Positions 9,900 through 20,993 of a DNA stretch of 64,000 nucleotides are shown here, piece by piece (the first letter of the stretch is position 1; each line of letters starts with the position of its first letter). The translations under genes were made by a program, and so were the position numbers. The stretch comes from Saccharothrix sp. NRRL B-16348 (GTDB lineage Bacteria; Actinomycetota; Actinomycetes; Mycobacteriales; Pseudonocardiaceae), in contig NZ_LGED01000270.1 of NCBI RefSeq assembly GCF_001280085.1, positions 56,150-120,149 on the forward strand, written 5' to 3'. The notes under the pieces are model-generated. The model ran no database searches. It was not told where the DNA came from and saw nothing but the letters and a program-made list of their open reading frames with translations.

Positions 9900-11084
9900 T
9901 CAGTCCTTGCCGGGAACGGGGCCGCCCGGGCGCACGATGATCACCACGCGGTCGTCGCTGGAGACCGGCGCGCCGCCCGCGTTCTTGTTCACCGTGCCGG
10001 ACAGCGCGGTCGTGTCGTCCAGCATCAGCAGCGGTCCCAGGCGGCCGAAGCCGTCGTCGCCGGTCATGCTCGGCTCGGGCTTGCCGGTGAAGCTGCCGTC
10101 CGGGTTCATCGGCAGGCTGAGCACGCCCGGGGTGGCGCTCGCGGTCACCATCACCGCGTTCGAGAACGCCGCGCAGCCGGCGACGCCCGGGCGCTCGGGC
10201 CACGACCACGCCGGGTCGCCCAGCGCCCGGCCCGGCTCGACCCGGTACAGCAGGTCGGCGGTCGCGCCCGCGTCGGTCACCCACGTCTTCGTGCCGTCGC
10301 CGGACACGCACAGCCCACCCGGCGACTTCAGCCCGCTCGCCAGCACCCGCGAGCCCGCCGTCGGGTTGCCGCGCGCGGGCTGCCCCGTGGCGTCGATCCG
10401 CAGCACCTTCCCGGCCAGCGAGTTCGGGTCGGCCGCCGCGGCCGGGTTGCCCGCGTCGCCGGTCGCCACCAGCAACGCGCCGGTGCGGTCGTAGGCGAGC
10501 ACGCCCCGGTTGCCGGTCGGGCCCTTCGGGATGCCGGTCAGCACGGGCTTCGGCACGTCGTCCGGCGCGAGCCGCAGCACCCGGTTGTCGGTCGCGGTGG
10601 TCACGTACACGAAGACCAGCTGGTCCTCGCCGTACGTCGGCGACAGCGTCAGCCCGGTGAGCCCGCCGTCGGTTGCCGCGTCCACGTCGAGCTTCGCCAC
10701 CTCGACCGGGTCGACGTCCTTGGTCACCCTGAGCAGCCGCCCGGTGGCGCGCTCGGCGGCCAGCGCCGTCACCGCGCCGGTGGTCTGGTTGACGTCGGTC
10801 AGCGCCACGCCGGAGATCGGGTTCAGGCACGTGCCGACCACGGCGGGGTTGAAGTCCTTGCAGCCCTGCGGCGGTGGCACGGGCGTCGGCTGCTGGCCGG
10901 GCTGCTGGCCCTGGGCGGGGCCCTTCGGTAGCTCGCCGGGCAGCTCGGGCACCGGCCCGGCCTGCGGCGTCAGCTGCTGGGCCGCACTCCACCCCGCCGG
11001 TCCCGGCTGCTCGGGGAAGCTCGCGCAGCCCGCGGCCAGCAGGCCGAGGGCCGAACCGATCAGCACTCCACGCAGTCGTGACAC
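9900..11084 (-). CDS. sugar/sorbosone dehydrogenase-like beta-propeller lipoprotein
   Basis: The 394-residue protein has a lipoprotein signal with lipobox LLAAGC (Cys about residue 20), then a Pro/Gln-rich linker (to about 75). A beta-propeller follows, with repeats such as GLTGLTLSPTYGEDQLVFVYVTT and KVLRIDATGQPARGNP. This resembles the PQQ-dependent glucose/sorbosone dehydrogenase family. It would be anchored on the outer face of the membrane. Actinobacterial members are mostly uncharacterised, and whether PQQ is bound cannot be judged from sequence alone. The alpha/beta hydrolase gene ends 10 bases before this gene starts on the same strand, so the two may be co-transcribed. Confidence 0.75.
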   Translation of the reverse strand: MSRLRGVLIGSALGLLAAGCASFPEQPGPAGWSAAQQLTPQAGPVPELPGELPKGPAQGQQPGQQPTPVPPPQGCKDFNPAVVGTCLNPISGVALTDVNQTTGAVTALAAERATGRLLRVTKDVDPVEVAKLDVDAATDGGLTGLTLSPTYGEDQLVFVYVTTATDNRVLRLAPDDVPKPVLTGIPKGPTGNRGVLAYDRTGALLVATGDAGNPAAAADPNSLAGKVLRIDATGQPARGNPTAGSRVLASGLKSPGGLCVSGDGTKTWVTDAGATADLLYRVEPGRALGDPAWSWPERPGVAGCAAFSNAVMVTASATPGVLSLPMNPDGSFTGKPEPSMTGDDGFGRLGPLLMLDDTTALSGTVNKNAGGAPVSSDDRVVIIVRPGGPVPGKD

Positions 11085-11094
11085 GGGTCCCAGG

Positions 11095-11964
11095 TTAAGC
11101 GCGCGGCCGTGAACGCGAGGTGAGCGGCCCTTCGACGTCCTCGTGCACGGCCCGCCGCACGGCGTCGGCCCGGTCCAGCAGCAGCTCCAGCTCGTCCACC
11201 ACCACCTGCGGGTCCTCCAGCGGCAGGAAGTGCGTGTTCGGCAGCACCCGCACCCTGGCCTGCGGCAGGGCGGCGACCGGGCCGAGCACGCCGTCGGAGG
11301 AGGCCAGGAAGTCGTAGCGGCCAGCCAGCACCGTTGTGGGGCACGTCACGCCGGTCAGGTCCAGCCGGGGCGTGCGGCCGAGGGCCAGCGCGAGGGTGAA
11401 GTACCAGCCCCAGTCGTGCCGGAGGTAGCGGCGCAGCGACCCGACCAGCGGCCCGCCGACGTCCGGCACCGGCACGCGGTGCAGCACGGCGTCCAGCAGC
11501 GGCGCGGCGGCCTTCAACGCCGTCACCCCGCCCACGCCGAGCAGCCTGCGCACGGCCGCCGGCACCCCGGGCAGGCCGAGCACGTGCGCGAACGCGTCCC
11601 CCGGCGCGCCGGTGACCAGCATCAGGCCGGTCACCCGGTCCGGGTGCCGCAGCGCCATCTCCGCGGCCACCGTCACGCCCATCGACCAGCCCATCACCAC
11701 GCACCGCTCGACGCCGCCGTCGTCCAGCACGGCCAGCGCGTCGGCGACGTGGTCGGCCACCTCGACGCGGGACGGGTCGGCGGGCCGGTCCGAGTCGAGG
11801 GTGCCGCGGTGGTGCCAGGTGTGCACGCGCGCCGACGGCAGCTCCGGCCACACCGCAGGCACCGCGCCGAGGCCCGGGCTGAGCAGCACGTCCGGTCCCT
11901 CCGCGTCGGTGCGCCACAACCTGATCCGCGTGCCGTCCGCGGAGAAGACGTCGTGCTCCCGCAT
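11095..11964 (-). CDS. alpha/beta-fold hydrolase
   Basis: The 289-residue protein starts at ATG 11964 (MREHDVFSADGTRIRLWRTD). An upstream in-frame extension would run through the divergent dehydrogenase gene and is rejected. It has the oxyanion region LLSPGLGAVPAVW, the nucleophile elbow GWSMG (about residue 95), LMLVTGAPG, and a probable catalytic His in PNTHFLPLEDP near the end. This is a cytoplasmic hydrolase of unknown substrate. It is divergent from the 2-hydroxyacid dehydrogenase, with only 30 bases between the two starts. Confidence 0.85.
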   Translation of the reverse strand: MREHDVFSADGTRIRLWRTDAEGPDVLLSPGLGAVPAVWPELPSARVHTWHHRGTLDSDRPADPSRVEVADHVADALAVLDDGGVERCVVMGWSMGVTVAAEMALRHPDRVTGLMLVTGAPGDAFAHVLGLPGVPAAVRRLLGVGGVTALKAAAPLLDAVLHRVPVPDVGGPLVGSLRRYLRHDWGWYFTLALALGRTPRLDLTGVTCPTTVLAGRYDFLASSDGVLGPVAALPQARVRVLPNTHFLPLEDPQVVVDELELLLDRADAVRRAVHEDVEGPLTSRSRPRA

Positions 11965-11994
11965 GGCGGCAAGTGTGCCGTAACGTGCGGTGCC

Positions 11995-12909
11995 GTGAGC
12001 CTCACCGTTCTGGTCCCCGACGAGCTGGGTGTCCGCGTGCTGTCCGACGTGGAGGGTGTGCGGGCCGTCCGCTACGAGCCGGGGCAGCCGCTGCCCGCCG
12101 ACGCCGCCGGCGCGGAAGTCCTGGTGCCGAAGTTCCTGCTGGGCACGGACCCGCGTGACGTGTTCGACCGGCTGCCGTCGCTGAAGCTGGTGCAACTGCT
12201 GTCGGCGGGCGCCGAGCGGTTCATCGGCGTCGTACCCGATGGTGTGATGCTGTCGACGTGTCGCGGCGCGCACGGCGGCAGCACGGCCGAGTGGGCGATC
12301 GGCGCGCTGCTCGCGATCTACCGCGACTTCCCGGTGTTCGAGCGGGCCAGGCAGGAACGCCGCTGGGACTACCACCTCACGGACACGTTGCAGGACAAGA
12401 AGGTGCTCGTGGTCGGCGCGGGCGACCTCGGCGAGCAGTTCCGCCGCAGGCTGGAGCCGTTCGACGCGACCGCGACGATGGTCGGCCGCACGGCGCGGCC
12501 CGGCGTGCACGGCGTCGACGAGCTGCCCGACCTGCTCGGCGGGTTCGACGCGGTGCTGGTCGTGGTGCCGCTGACCGAGGAGACCACCGGGATGGTGGAC
12601 GCGAAGTTCCTCTCCCGGATGAAGGACGGCGCGATCCTGGTCAACGCGGCGCGCGGCGCGGTGGTCGACACCGACGCGCTGGTGGCGGAGCTGGCCTCGG
12701 GGCGGCTGCGCGCGGCGCTGGACGTGACCGAGCCCGAGCCGCTGCCGTCGGACCATCCACTGTGGACGGCGCCGAACCTGTTCCTCACGCCGCACGTGGC
12801 CGGCAGCTGCACGGGGCACGCCGAGCGCGCGTACGCCGTGGTGGCCGCCGAGGTCGCCCGGTTCGCCCGCGGCGAGCGGCCCCGCAACCTGGTCAACGGC
12901 GATTATTAG
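11995..12909 (+). CDS. D-isomer-specific 2-hydroxyacid dehydrogenase
   Basis: The 304-residue protein has a catalytic domain split around a NAD-binding Rossmann fold. The dinucleotide motif VLVVGAGDLGEQ is near residue 138, NAARGAVVDTDAL carries the conserved Arg region, and the catalytic His is in LTPHVAGSC (about residue 265). It reduces a 2-oxoacid or oxidises a D-2-hydroxyacid; the substrate is unknown. The GTG at 11995 is 8 bases after a TAACGT -10-like box (11981-11986) with no Shine-Dalgarno, so the message is probably leaderless. Confidence 0.88.
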   Translation: MSLTVLVPDELGVRVLSDVEGVRAVRYEPGQPLPADAAGAEVLVPKFLLGTDPRDVFDRLPSLKLVQLLSAGAERFIGVVPDGVMLSTCRGAHGGSTAEWAIGALLAIYRDFPVFERARQERRWDYHLTDTLQDKKVLVVGAGDLGEQFRRRLEPFDATATMVGRTARPGVHGVDELPDLLGGFDAVLVVVPLTEETTGMVDAKFLSRMKDGAILVNAARGAVVDTDALVAELASGRLRAALDVTEPEPLPSDHPLWTAPNLFLTPHVAGSCTGHAERAYAVVAAEVARFARGERPRNLVNGDY

Positions 12910-12981
12910 CCCATTCGGGTGAATGAGCGCCACTGAACGGACGCTCGCGGACGTCGTCCGAACCTCCTAACGTGCGGGTGC

Positions 12982-13710
12982 GTGGCTACTCACGACGACC
13001 GCTCGAGGACATCGGGCGGCTACTCCGACGACGGGTTCTACTCGACGAGCGGCGCGGGCGGAGGAGTTCACCACTTCGACGACGGCACGCGGACGATCGA
13101 CGGCGACGCGTTCGGCAAGGACACGAAGGGCTTCGACGCCTCCGGTTACACCCCGGTGGCAGACCTGGACAAGCCCGCCCACTACGACGCCTTCGAGGAC
13201 GAGGACGAGCGCAAACCGTTCGGCTGGACCGCCAGTGCCGACATCGGCCTGCTGGTGCTGCGGCTCGCGTTGGGCGGCGCGTTCGTCATGCACGGCCTGC
13301 AGAAGGTGTTCGGCCTGTTCGGCGGGCCGGGCATCGACGGGTTCACCCAGTACCTGCAGACCACCGGGTTCCGCGAGCCGCGGATCCTGGCCTGGGTCAC
13401 CGGCGTGACCGAGCTCGGCGGCGGCGCGCTGCTGATCTTCGGCCTGTTCACGCCGCTCGCGGCGGCCGGTGTGCTCGGCGTGATGGCGAACGTCATCGCG
13501 CTGAAGTACAAGGGCGGCTTCTTCGCGCCGAACGGCGTCGAGCTGGAGGCCGTGTACGCGGCGATGGCGTTCGCGGTGCTGTTCGCCGGTCCCGGCCGGG
13601 CCGCCCTGGACAACAACCGGAGCTGGTTCCGCCACCCGCTGCTGTCCGGTTTCATCTGCCTCGTGATCGCGGCCGGCGCGACCGCGGCGACCCTCTATGT
13701 CTTCCGGTAG
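12982..13710 (+). CDS. DoxX-family membrane protein with acidic cytoplasmic N-tail
   Basis: The 242-residue protein has a hydrophilic, acidic first 80 residues (DDRSRTSGGYSDDG, EDEDERKPFGW). A DoxX-like domain with four membrane helices follows: IGLLVLRLALGGAFVMHGLQK near residue 90, then helices around 135-160, 180-205 and 220-240. DoxX proteins sit in the plasma membrane and some have been linked to redox stress; the role here is unknown. The GTG at 12982 lies 8 bases after TAACGT (12968-12973), again a leaderless pattern. Confidence 0.85.
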   Translation: MATHDDRSRTSGGYSDDGFYSTSGAGGGVHHFDDGTRTIDGDAFGKDTKGFDASGYTPVADLDKPAHYDAFEDEDERKPFGWTASADIGLLVLRLALGGAFVMHGLQKVFGLFGGPGIDGFTQYLQTTGFREPRILAWVTGVTELGGGALLIFGLFTPLAAAGVLGVMANVIALKYKGGFFAPNGVELEAVYAAMAFAVLFAGPGRAALDNNRSWFRHPLLSGFICLVIAAGATAATLYVFR

Positions 13711-13743
13711 CACGGCCCCCGCGCGCCCGCCGCGACCTCGCTC

Positions 13744-13995
13744 GTGAACGAGCGGGTGGCCGCGGCGGGCGCTCAGCTCGCGCTGGTGGTGGTCGGGGTG
13801 CCGGTGGTCTACCTGATCGCGTTCCCGATCGGCCTCACCGCGCGTTCGCTGCTGCCGCCCGTCGGGCTGCTCGCCGGGCTCGTCGTCGGCGGCCTGCTCG
13901 CGACCAGGGCGCGAAGACCCGTCACCGGGCCGTTGGCCGGGTGGGCGGTCTTCCTCGCCACCTTGGCCTTGGTCTGTCTGCTGCACCGCCCCTGA
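13744..13995 (+). CDS. small membrane protein, unknown
   Basis: The 83-residue protein has three likely membrane helices (LALVVVGVPVVYLIAFPIGL; LLPPVGLLAGLVVGGLLA; GPLAGWAVFLATLALVCLL) and almost no soluble part. The start is a GTG 33 bases after the DoxX gene, so the two are probably co-transcribed. I do not recognise the family. Confidence 0.65.
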   Translation: MNERVAAAGAQLALVVVGVPVVYLIAFPIGLTARSLLPPVGLLAGLVVGGLLATRARRPVTGPLAGWAVFLATLALVCLLHRP

Positions 13996-14000
13996 ACAGC

Positions 14001-14037
14001 GAAAACCCGGCCGGTGGACGACCGCCGACCGGGTTTC
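14001..14037. terminator. bidirectional terminator between convergent genes
   Basis: AAACCCGG at 14003-14010 and CCGGGTTT at 14029-14036 form the outer stem, with GGTGG/CCGCC inside. The A-run before and T-run after let it terminate transcription from both sides (small membrane gene and ilvD). Confidence 0.75.
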
Positions 14038-14045
14038 CCGCAGAC

Positions 14046-15890
14046 CTACTTGTTCACGTCCCGCACCGCGCCCGTGGACGCGTCGGTCGCCATCCGGGCG
14101 TACGCGCGCAGCGCCGCCGTCACCGGGCGGACCCGGTCCACCGGCTGCCACGGCCGTTCCGACGCCTCCATCTTGGCCCGCCGCTCGGCCAGCACCGTCT
14201 CGTCCACCAGCAGCTCCAGCCGCCGCTCGTGGATGTCGATGACGATCCGGTCGCCGTCCTGGACCAGCCCGATCACGCCGCCGCCCGCCGCCTCCGGCGA
14301 GACGTGGCCGATGGACAGGCCCGACGTGCCGCCGGAGAACCGGCCGTCGGTGATCAACGCGCACTTGCGGCCCAGGCCCGCGCCCTTCAGGAACGCGGTC
14401 GGGTGCAGCATCTCCTGCATGCCCGGCCCGCCCGCGGGGCCCTCGTAGCGGACCACGAGCACGTCACCCGGCTGGATCTCCTTCTTCAGGATCGCCGAGA
14501 CGGCCTCCTCCTGGGACTCGACCACCCGCGCCGGGCCCTCGAAGTGCCACAGCTCCTCGTCGATGCCCGCCGCCTTGATGATCGCGCCGCGCTCGGCCAG
14601 GTTGCCGTGCAGCACGGCCAGGCCGCCGTCCTTCGTGTACGCGTGCGCGACGTCGCGGATGCAGCCGCCCGCCGCGTCCGTGTCCAGCTTCGACCACCGG
14701 TTGGACGTGGAGAACGCCTCCGTCGTGCGCACACCGCCCGGCGCCGCGTGGAACAGCTCGACCGCCCGCTCGGAGGGCGCCGAGGCACGCACGTCCCACT
14801 CGCCGAGCCACGACGCGATGTCCGGGCTGTGCACGGTGCGCACGTCCTCGTTGAGCAGGCCGGCCCGCCACAGCTCGCCGAGCAGGGCCGGGATGCCGCC
14901 CGCCCGGTGGACGTCCTCCATGTGGTAGTCCGAGTTCGGCGACACCTTCGCCAGGCACGGCACGCGACGGCTGAGCGCGTCGATGTCGGCCAGCGAGAAG
15001 TCGATCTCGCCCTCCTGCGCGGCGGCGAGGATGTGCAGCACGGTGTTCGTGGAGCCGCCCATCGCCATGTCCAGCGCCATGGCGTTCTCGAACGCCTCGC
15101 GGTTCGCGATCGAGCGCGGCAGCACCGACTCGTCGTCCTGCTCGTAGTACCGCCGGCACAGCTCCACGACCGTGCGGCCGGCCTCGGCGAACAGCTCGCG
15201 GCGCGCGGCGTGCGTGGCCAGCGTGGAGCCGTTGCCCGGCAGCGCCAGGCCCAGTGCCTCGGTGAGGCAGTTCATCGAGTTCGCGGTGAACATGCCCGAG
15301 CACGAGCCGCAGGTCGGGCACGCCGACCGCTCGACCTCGGCCAACCCGGCCTCGTCCACGTCCGGCGAGGCCGACGCGGAGATCGCGGTGATCAGGTCGG
15401 TCGGCGCGACGGCCACGCCGTCCACCACGACCGCCTTGCCCGCCTCCATCGGCCCGCCGGAGACGAACACGACCGGGACGTTGAGCCGCATCGCCGCGTT
15501 GAGCATGCCCGGCGTGATCTTGTCGCAGTTGGAGATGCACACGATCGCGTCGGCCTGGTGCGCGTTGACCATGTACTCGACCGAGTCGGCGATGATCTCC
15601 CGCGACGGCAGGGAGTAGAGCATCCCGCTGTGCCCCATCGCGATGCCGTCGTCCACCGCGATGGTGTGGAACTCGCGCGGCACCCCGCCCGCCTCGCGGA
15701 TCGCCTCGGCCACGATGTCGCCGAGGTCGCGCAGGTGCACGTGCCCCGGCACGAACTGCGTGTAGGAGTTGGCGATGGCCACGATCGGCTTGCCGAAATC
15801 GCTGTCGGTCATGCCGGTCGCGCGCCAGAGCGCGCGTGCGCCCGCGGCGTTGCGGCCGTGGGTGGTGGTGCGGGAACGGAGCGGTGGCAC
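14046..15890 (-). CDS. ilvD: dihydroxy-acid dehydratase
   Basis: The 614-residue enzyme makes the 2-oxoacids of valine and isoleucine from dihydroxy acids, using an iron-sulfur cluster. Cluster cysteines are visible in CISNCDK and [17 protein letters not shown], with [14 protein letters not shown] near the C-terminus. I place the start at GTG 15890 ([14 protein letters not shown]), because GGAGGAG sits just before it; a TTG 24 bases further up has no ribosome site. It is convergent with the DoxX operon and lies about 1.2 kb from ilvBNC on the other strand. Confidence 0.95.
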   Translation of the reverse strand: MPPLRSRTTTHGRNAAGARALWRATGMTDSDFGKPIVAIANSYTQFVPGHVHLRDLGDIVAEAIREAGGVPREFHTIAVDDGIAMGHSGMLYSLPSREIIADSVEYMVNAHQADAIVCISNCDKITPGMLNAAMRLNVPVVFVSGGPMEAGKAVVVDGVAVAPTDLITAISASASPDVDEAGLAEVERSACPTCGSCSGMFTANSMNCLTEALGLALPGNGSTLATHAARRELFAEAGRTVVELCRRYYEQDDESVLPRSIANREAFENAMALDMAMGGSTNTVLHILAAAQEGEIDFSLADIDALSRRVPCLAKVSPNSDYHMEDVHRAGGIPALLGELWRAGLLNEDVRTVHSPDIASWLGEWDVRASAPSERAVELFHAAPGGVRTTEAFSTSNRWSKLDTDAAGGCIRDVAHAYTKDGGLAVLHGNLAERGAIIKAAGIDEELWHFEGPARVVESQEEAVSAILKKEIQPGDVLVVRYEGPAGGPGMQEMLHPTAFLKGAGLGRKCALITDGRFSGGTSGLSIGHVSPEAAGGGVIGLVQDGDRIVIDIHERRLELLVDETVLAERRAKMEASERPWQPVDRVRPVTAALRAYARMATDASTGAVRDVNK

Positions 15891-15969
15891 GGCTCCTCCA
15901 GAAGTCTTTGCCAAGAAACTCGCGAACGACGCGCGCGGGGTGTGGGGCGCGAAAGGTGGGAGCGGTGCC

Positions 15970-16413
15970 TCAGAGATTACTCCGCCGCAGCGCGCCGGTG
16001 ACCAGCACGGCGGCGAGCGCGAGCGTGATGACGTGCACAGCCGTGCACCACAGGCAGACCTTCCCGATCAGCAGGAACTCGGCGGCCACCAGGTACACGA
16101 CGAACAGCACGCCGACGCCGGCGGACACCAGCCGCGCCCAGTGCAGCGCCTCGTTGCGCCAGGCGAACGGCAGGCACGCGACGGTCAGGAACGCGAAGAA
16201 CGCGAGCCCCAGCACGGCGACCGGTATGCCGAACAGCTCCGACTGCTCGCTGGTGGTGACCGTGCCGCAGTCGATGACCTCGCCCTCGGCGCACAGCAGC
16301 GCGCCCGCGGTGAAGTGGGCGACGGTGAGGTAGGTCGAGACGGCCAGGCCCGCCAGCGACAGCACCAGGCTGACGACGGGCACCCACCCGAGGGTCCGCG
16401 TGTTCGAACTCAC
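15970..16413 (-). CDS. vitamin K epoxide reductase (VKOR) family membrane protein
   Basis: The 147-residue protein has four membrane helices. VKOR signs are an early loop with Cys pair [14 protein letters not shown] followed by the conserved Ser/Thr region, and the active-site CLWC in [11 protein letters not shown] (about residues 117-120). In actinobacteria, VKOR re-oxidises DsbA-like proteins for disulfide bond formation outside the membrane, using quinone. The GTG overlaps the stop of the PH-domain gene (GTGA), so the pair is translationally coupled. Confidence 0.9.
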   Translation of the reverse strand: MSSNTRTLGWVPVVSLVLSLAGLAVSTYLTVAHFTAGALLCAEGEVIDCGTVTTSEQSELFGIPVAVLGLAFFAFLTVACLPFAWRNEALHWARLVSAGVGVLFVVYLVAAEFLLIGKVCLWCTAVHVITLALAAVLVTGALRRSNL

Positions 16414-16877
16414 TCCTCGGACTTTACGGGCGGCGGCGTTGCGTCCCCGTCAGCCTCGGCGGACTCCTCTTCGGCCTCGCCGGCCGCGGACACGGCCGTC
16501 GGATCGGCCACCCGACCGCCGCTGACCTGCGACAACATCGGCAGGTGGGCGGCGCGGACGGCGGGCAGCCGGACGAGCGAGTCGTCACCGAGCACCGCCG
16601 ACAACCACCCCTTCGGGACGACCTTGATCGCCTTCACGTCCGACCACGGCACCTCCCGCTTCCCGAACGTGCTCCGCGCCACGATCCGCTCGCCGTCCAC
16701 GGTCGTCCGGTTGCGCACCACCCACCAGGCGAACGCCGCCGGGAGCAGGTAGAGGGCCTGGAGGCCGGGCACGCCCCACGCGACGGGCGTCGCGCAGATC
16801 GCCGCGGAACCGGCGGCCAGGAGGGCGGGCGTGGGGATGCGGAACACGACTTTCGGCACGGTCCGAGATGCTGTCAC
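16410..16877 (-). CDS. PH-domain membrane protein
   Basis: The 155-residue protein has two membrane helices at the N-terminus (ALLAAGSAAICATPVAWGVP and LQALYLLPAAFAWWVV). A PH-like domain with VDGERIVARSTFGKREVPWSDV and IKVVPKGWLS follows, then an acidic tail (AGEAEEESAEADGD). It resembles actinobacterial DUF/PH proteins of unknown role. The start at GTG 16877 is chosen for GGAGGAGAA just upstream. Its promoter shares the 115-base gap with the ilvB leader. Confidence 0.75.
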   Translation of the reverse strand: MTASRTVPKVVFRIPTPALLAAGSAAICATPVAWGVPGLQALYLLPAAFAWWVVRNRTTVDGERIVARSTFGKREVPWSDVKAIKVVPKGWLSAVLGDDSLVRLPAVRAAHLPMLSQVSGGRVADPTAVSAAGEAEEESAEADGDATPPPVKSEE

Positions 16878-16992
16878 TTCTCCTCCGAGCGGGTGACTCC
16901 GGCCCACGTCCACGCACGTGGGGCTTCCACCATCCGGGAGTGCCGTCCCGCACAGTTGACGCTCCACCTCCTTGACGGTTAACGTCAGGCCC

Positions 16993-17040
16993 ATGCAGCG
17001 CAACCTCGTTCTCGTACTTCCCAGGCGCGTCGACGCCTAG
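16993..17040 (+). CDS. ilvB leader peptide (Leu/Val-rich)
   Basis: This 15-residue ORF, MQRNLVLVLPRRVDA, has a run of alternating Leu and Val codons (CTC GTT CTC GTA CTT) and ends just before a terminator in front of ilvB. Ribosome stalling on these codons when Leu- or Val-tRNA is short is the classic way such leaders control branched-chain synthesis. It is leader-like in both position and codon content. Confidence 0.8.
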   Translation: MQRNLVLVLPRRVDA

Positions 17041-17103
17041 GCATTCGAGCTTGCGTCGACGCGCGACCCTCGTGCGACCCGTTCGGGTTGGCGAGGGTTT
17101 TTT
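17025..17103 (+). promoter_or_regulatory. ilvBNC transcription attenuator
   Basis: A perfect 12-bp hairpin, GCGCGTCGACGC (17025-17036) with 17053-17064, overlaps the end of the leader ORF. It is followed at once by a terminator: ACCCTCG (17066-17072) with CGAGGGT (17092-17098), an inner ACCCG/CGGGT stem and a T-run at 17098-17103. The first hairpin overlaps the leader stop codon, so ribosome position can control it. I do not see a clear competing anti-terminator pairing. Confidence 0.75.
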
Positions 17104-17145
17104 CGTGCCCGGACCGTGCATTCTCCTTACCCACGAGGCAGACAG

Positions 17146-18984
17146 ATGACCAGCGCAACCTCGCGACCGGCTCCCGGAGAGTCGTCGTCGCCCCGCCCTG
17201 GACCGCGGCCGAAACCGGCCCCGCCGAGCGGCGCTCCCATCCGCGTGACCGGTGCCCAGTCCCTCGTCCGCTCGCTGGAGGCAGTGGGCTGCGAAGTGGT
17301 CTTCGGCATTCCCGGCGGCACGATCCTGCCTGCCTACGACCCGCTCCTCGACTCGACCAAGGTGCGGCACATCCTGGTCCGCCACGAACAGGGCGCGGGC
17401 CACGCCGCCACCGGGTACGCCCAGGCCACCGGCCAGGTCGGCGTCTGCATGGCGACGTCCGGGCCGGGCGCGACGAACCTCGTCACGCCGCTGGCCGACG
17501 CCAACATGGACTCCGTCCCGGTGGTCGCCATCACCGGCCAGCAGTCCCGGCCCCTGATCGGCACCGACGCGTTCCAGGAAGCCGACATCTGCGGCATCAC
17601 GATGCCGATCACCAAGCACAACTTCCTCGTCACCGACGCCGCGGACATCCCGCGCGCCATCGCCGAGGCGTTCCACCTGGCCTCCACCGGCCGACCCGGC
17701 CCCGTCCTGGTGGACATCCCCAAGGACGTGCTGCAGGAGATGACCTCGTTCTCCTGGCCGCCGGAACTGCGCCTGCCCGGTTACCGGCCGACGACCCGGC
17801 CGCACGGCAAGCAGGTGCGCGAGGCCGCGAAGCTGATCGCCGCGGCCCGTCGCCCCGTCCTGTACGTCGGCGGCGGCGTGATCAAGGCCGAGGCGTCGGC
17901 CGAGCTGCTGGAGCTGGCCGAGTCCACCGGCATCCCGGTGGTGACCACGCTGATGGCGCGCGGCGCGTTCCCCGACTCGCACCCGCAGCACATGGGCATG
18001 CCCGGCATGCACGGCACGGTCGGCGCGGTCGCCGCGATGCAGAAGTCGGACCTGCTGATCGCCCTCGGCGCGCGGTTCGACGACCGGGTCACCGGCCAGC
18101 TGGCCACGTTCGCGCCGGACGCGCAGGTCGTGCACGCCGACATCGACCCGGCCGAGATCTCGAAGAACCGCCGCGCGGACGTGCCGATCGTGGGCGACTG
18201 CAAGGAGATCATCCGCGACCTGGTCGACGCGGTGCGGGCGGAGAAGGAGAACGCGGCCCGCACGGTCGACCTGACGCCGTGGTGGGACCAGCTCAACGCG
18301 CTGCGCGAGACGTTCCCGCTGGGCTACGACTGGCCCGAGGACGGCACGCTGTCGCCGCAGTTCGTGATCGAGCGGATCGGCCTGCTGACCCCGCCGGACA
18401 CCCTGTTCACCGCGGGCGTCGGCCAGCACCAGATGTGGGCCGCGCAGTTCGTGAAGTACGAGCGCCCGCGCACGTGGATCAACTCCGGCGGCCTCGGCAC
18501 GATGGGCTACGCGGTGCCCGCCGCGATGGGCGCGAAGGCGGGCGTGCCGGACGTCCAGGTGTGGGCGATCGACGGCGACGGCTGCTTCCAGATGACCAAC
18601 CAGGAGCTGGCCACCTGCGCCATCGAGGGCCTGCCGATCAAGGTCGCCGTCATCAACAACGGCAACCTGGGCATGGTCCGCCAGTGGCAGACCCTGTTCT
18701 ACGGCGAGCGCTACTCCAGCACCGACCTGGGCACGCACAAGCACCGCATCCCCGACTTCAAGCTGCTCGCCGAGGCCTACGGCTGCGCCGGCCTGCGCGC
18801 CGAGTCCCGTGACCAGGTCGACGGGGTCATCCAGCAGGCCATGGAGATCAACGACCGGCCGGTCGTCATCGACTTCGTGGTCGGCAAGGACGCCCAGGTG
18901 TGGCCCATGGTGGCGGCGGGCACCGGCAACAGCGAGATCATGGCCGCGCGCGGCATCCGCCCGCTGTTCGACGAGGACGAATGA
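17146..18984 (+). CDS. ilvB: acetolactate synthase, large catalytic subunit
   Basis: The 612-residue thiamine-diphosphate enzyme makes acetolactate and acetohydroxybutyrate, the first shared step to Val, Leu and Ile. Seen are [13 protein letters not shown], the catalytic Glu in [15 protein letters not shown], the middle domain, and the cofactor motif [12 protein letters not shown] with [12 protein letters not shown] near residue 505. About 35 extra Pro/Ser-rich residues precede the core. The ATG at 17146 follows GAGG with suitable spacing. It heads an ilvB-ilvN-ilvC operon under the leader attenuator. Confidence 0.97.
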   Translation: MTSATSRPAPGESSSPRPGPRPKPAPPSGAPIRVTGAQSLVRSLEAVGCEVVFGIPGGTILPAYDPLLDSTKVRHILVRHEQGAGHAATGYAQATGQVGVCMATSGPGATNLVTPLADANMDSVPVVAITGQQSRPLIGTDAFQEADICGITMPITKHNFLVTDAADIPRAIAEAFHLASTGRPGPVLVDIPKDVLQEMTSFSWPPELRLPGYRPTTRPHGKQVREAAKLIAAARRPVLYVGGGVIKAEASAELLELAESTGIPVVTTLMARGAFPDSHPQHMGMPGMHGTVGAVAAMQKSDLLIALGARFDDRVTGQLATFAPDAQVVHADIDPAEISKNRRADVPIVGDCKEIIRDLVDAVRAEKENAARTVDLTPWWDQLNALRETFPLGYDWPEDGTLSPQFVIERIGLLTPPDTLFTAGVGQHQMWAAQFVKYERPRTWINSGGLGTMGYAVPAAMGAKAGVPDVQVWAIDGDGCFQMTNQELATCAIEGLPIKVAVINNGNLGMVRQWQTLFYGERYSSTDLGTHKHRIPDFKLLAEAYGCAGLRAESRDQVDGVIQQAMEINDRPVVIDFVVGKDAQVWPMVAAGTGNSEIMAARGIRPLFDEDE

Positions 18985-19079
18985 CAGCGCCCGTCCGGCG
19001 GGGATCGCAACGACGAGGACGAATGATGACCGTGGACAGTGCCCGAGCGGGCGTTGATCGCAACGACGAGGACGAGTGA
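18985..19079 (+). repeat. imperfect direct repeat between ilvB and ilvN
   Basis: Two copies of a 42-43 base unit, 18985-19026 and 19037-19079, both end in the sequence that codes the ilvB C-terminus (GACGAGGACGA plus stop). Each holds a small GCCCG/CGGGC-type hairpin. An ATG at 18981 overlapping the ilvB stop opens a 32-codon reading frame through both copies to 19079. It may be a duplication scar or a coupling mini-ORF. Confidence 0.6.
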
Positions 19080-19086
19080 CCCCGTG

Positions 19087-20638
<1,552 letters not shown>

Positions 20639-20655
20639 GATCAGCGGTTTTTTCG

Positions 20656-20687
20656 CCGGGGCCCGCGGTTTCGACCGCGGGCCCCGG
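20656..20687 (+). terminator. hairpin after ilvC
   Basis: A perfect 14-bp stem, CCGGGGCCCGCGGT at 20656-20669 with 20674-20687, has a TTCG tetraloop. It starts 18 bases after the ilvC stop. There is no U-tract, as in many actinobacterial terminators. Confidence 0.75.
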
Positions 20688-20701
20688 TATACCTAGGCCC
20701 C

Positions 20702-20971
20702 ATGAACGACAGCGCGCCCATCTACGACGACAAGGCCCACGTCCGGGGCAACCTCGACCTCGGCGGCGCCGAGTGGATCCGCAGCGACGAGGGCGCGGAG
20801 GACGAGGAGGAGCACGTCGAGATCGCGTTCGTCGAGCACACCGACGGCGTGACGTACACGGCGATGCGCAACTCCGCCCACCCCGACGGCCCGGTGCTGG
20901 TGTTCACGCCCGCCGAGTGGGAGGCCTTCATCCTCGGCGTCAAGGACGGCGAGTTCGACGAACCCTGGTGA
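20702..20971 (+). CDS. DUF397-domain protein
   Basis: The 89-residue acidic protein has a C-terminal DUF397 pattern (MRNSAHPDGPVLVFTPAEWEAFILGVKDGEFD), a domain almost confined to actinobacteria and often paired with Xre-type regulators. No such regulator is next to it here. The ATG lies 8 bases after TATACC (20688-20693), so the message may be leaderless. Confidence 0.85.
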   Translation: MNDSAPIYDDKAHVRGNLDLGGAEWIRSDEGAEDEEEHVEIAFVEHTDGVTYTAMRNSAHPDGPVLVFTPAEWEAFILGVKDGEFDEPW

Positions 20972-20993
20972 CCGGCCCGCACGCCCGCCACAC

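Noticed and set aside
10874..11112. Plus-strand frames opposite the lipoprotein gene signal region
   Set aside because: Shadow of the Pro/Gln-rich linker on the minus strand; no start signals.
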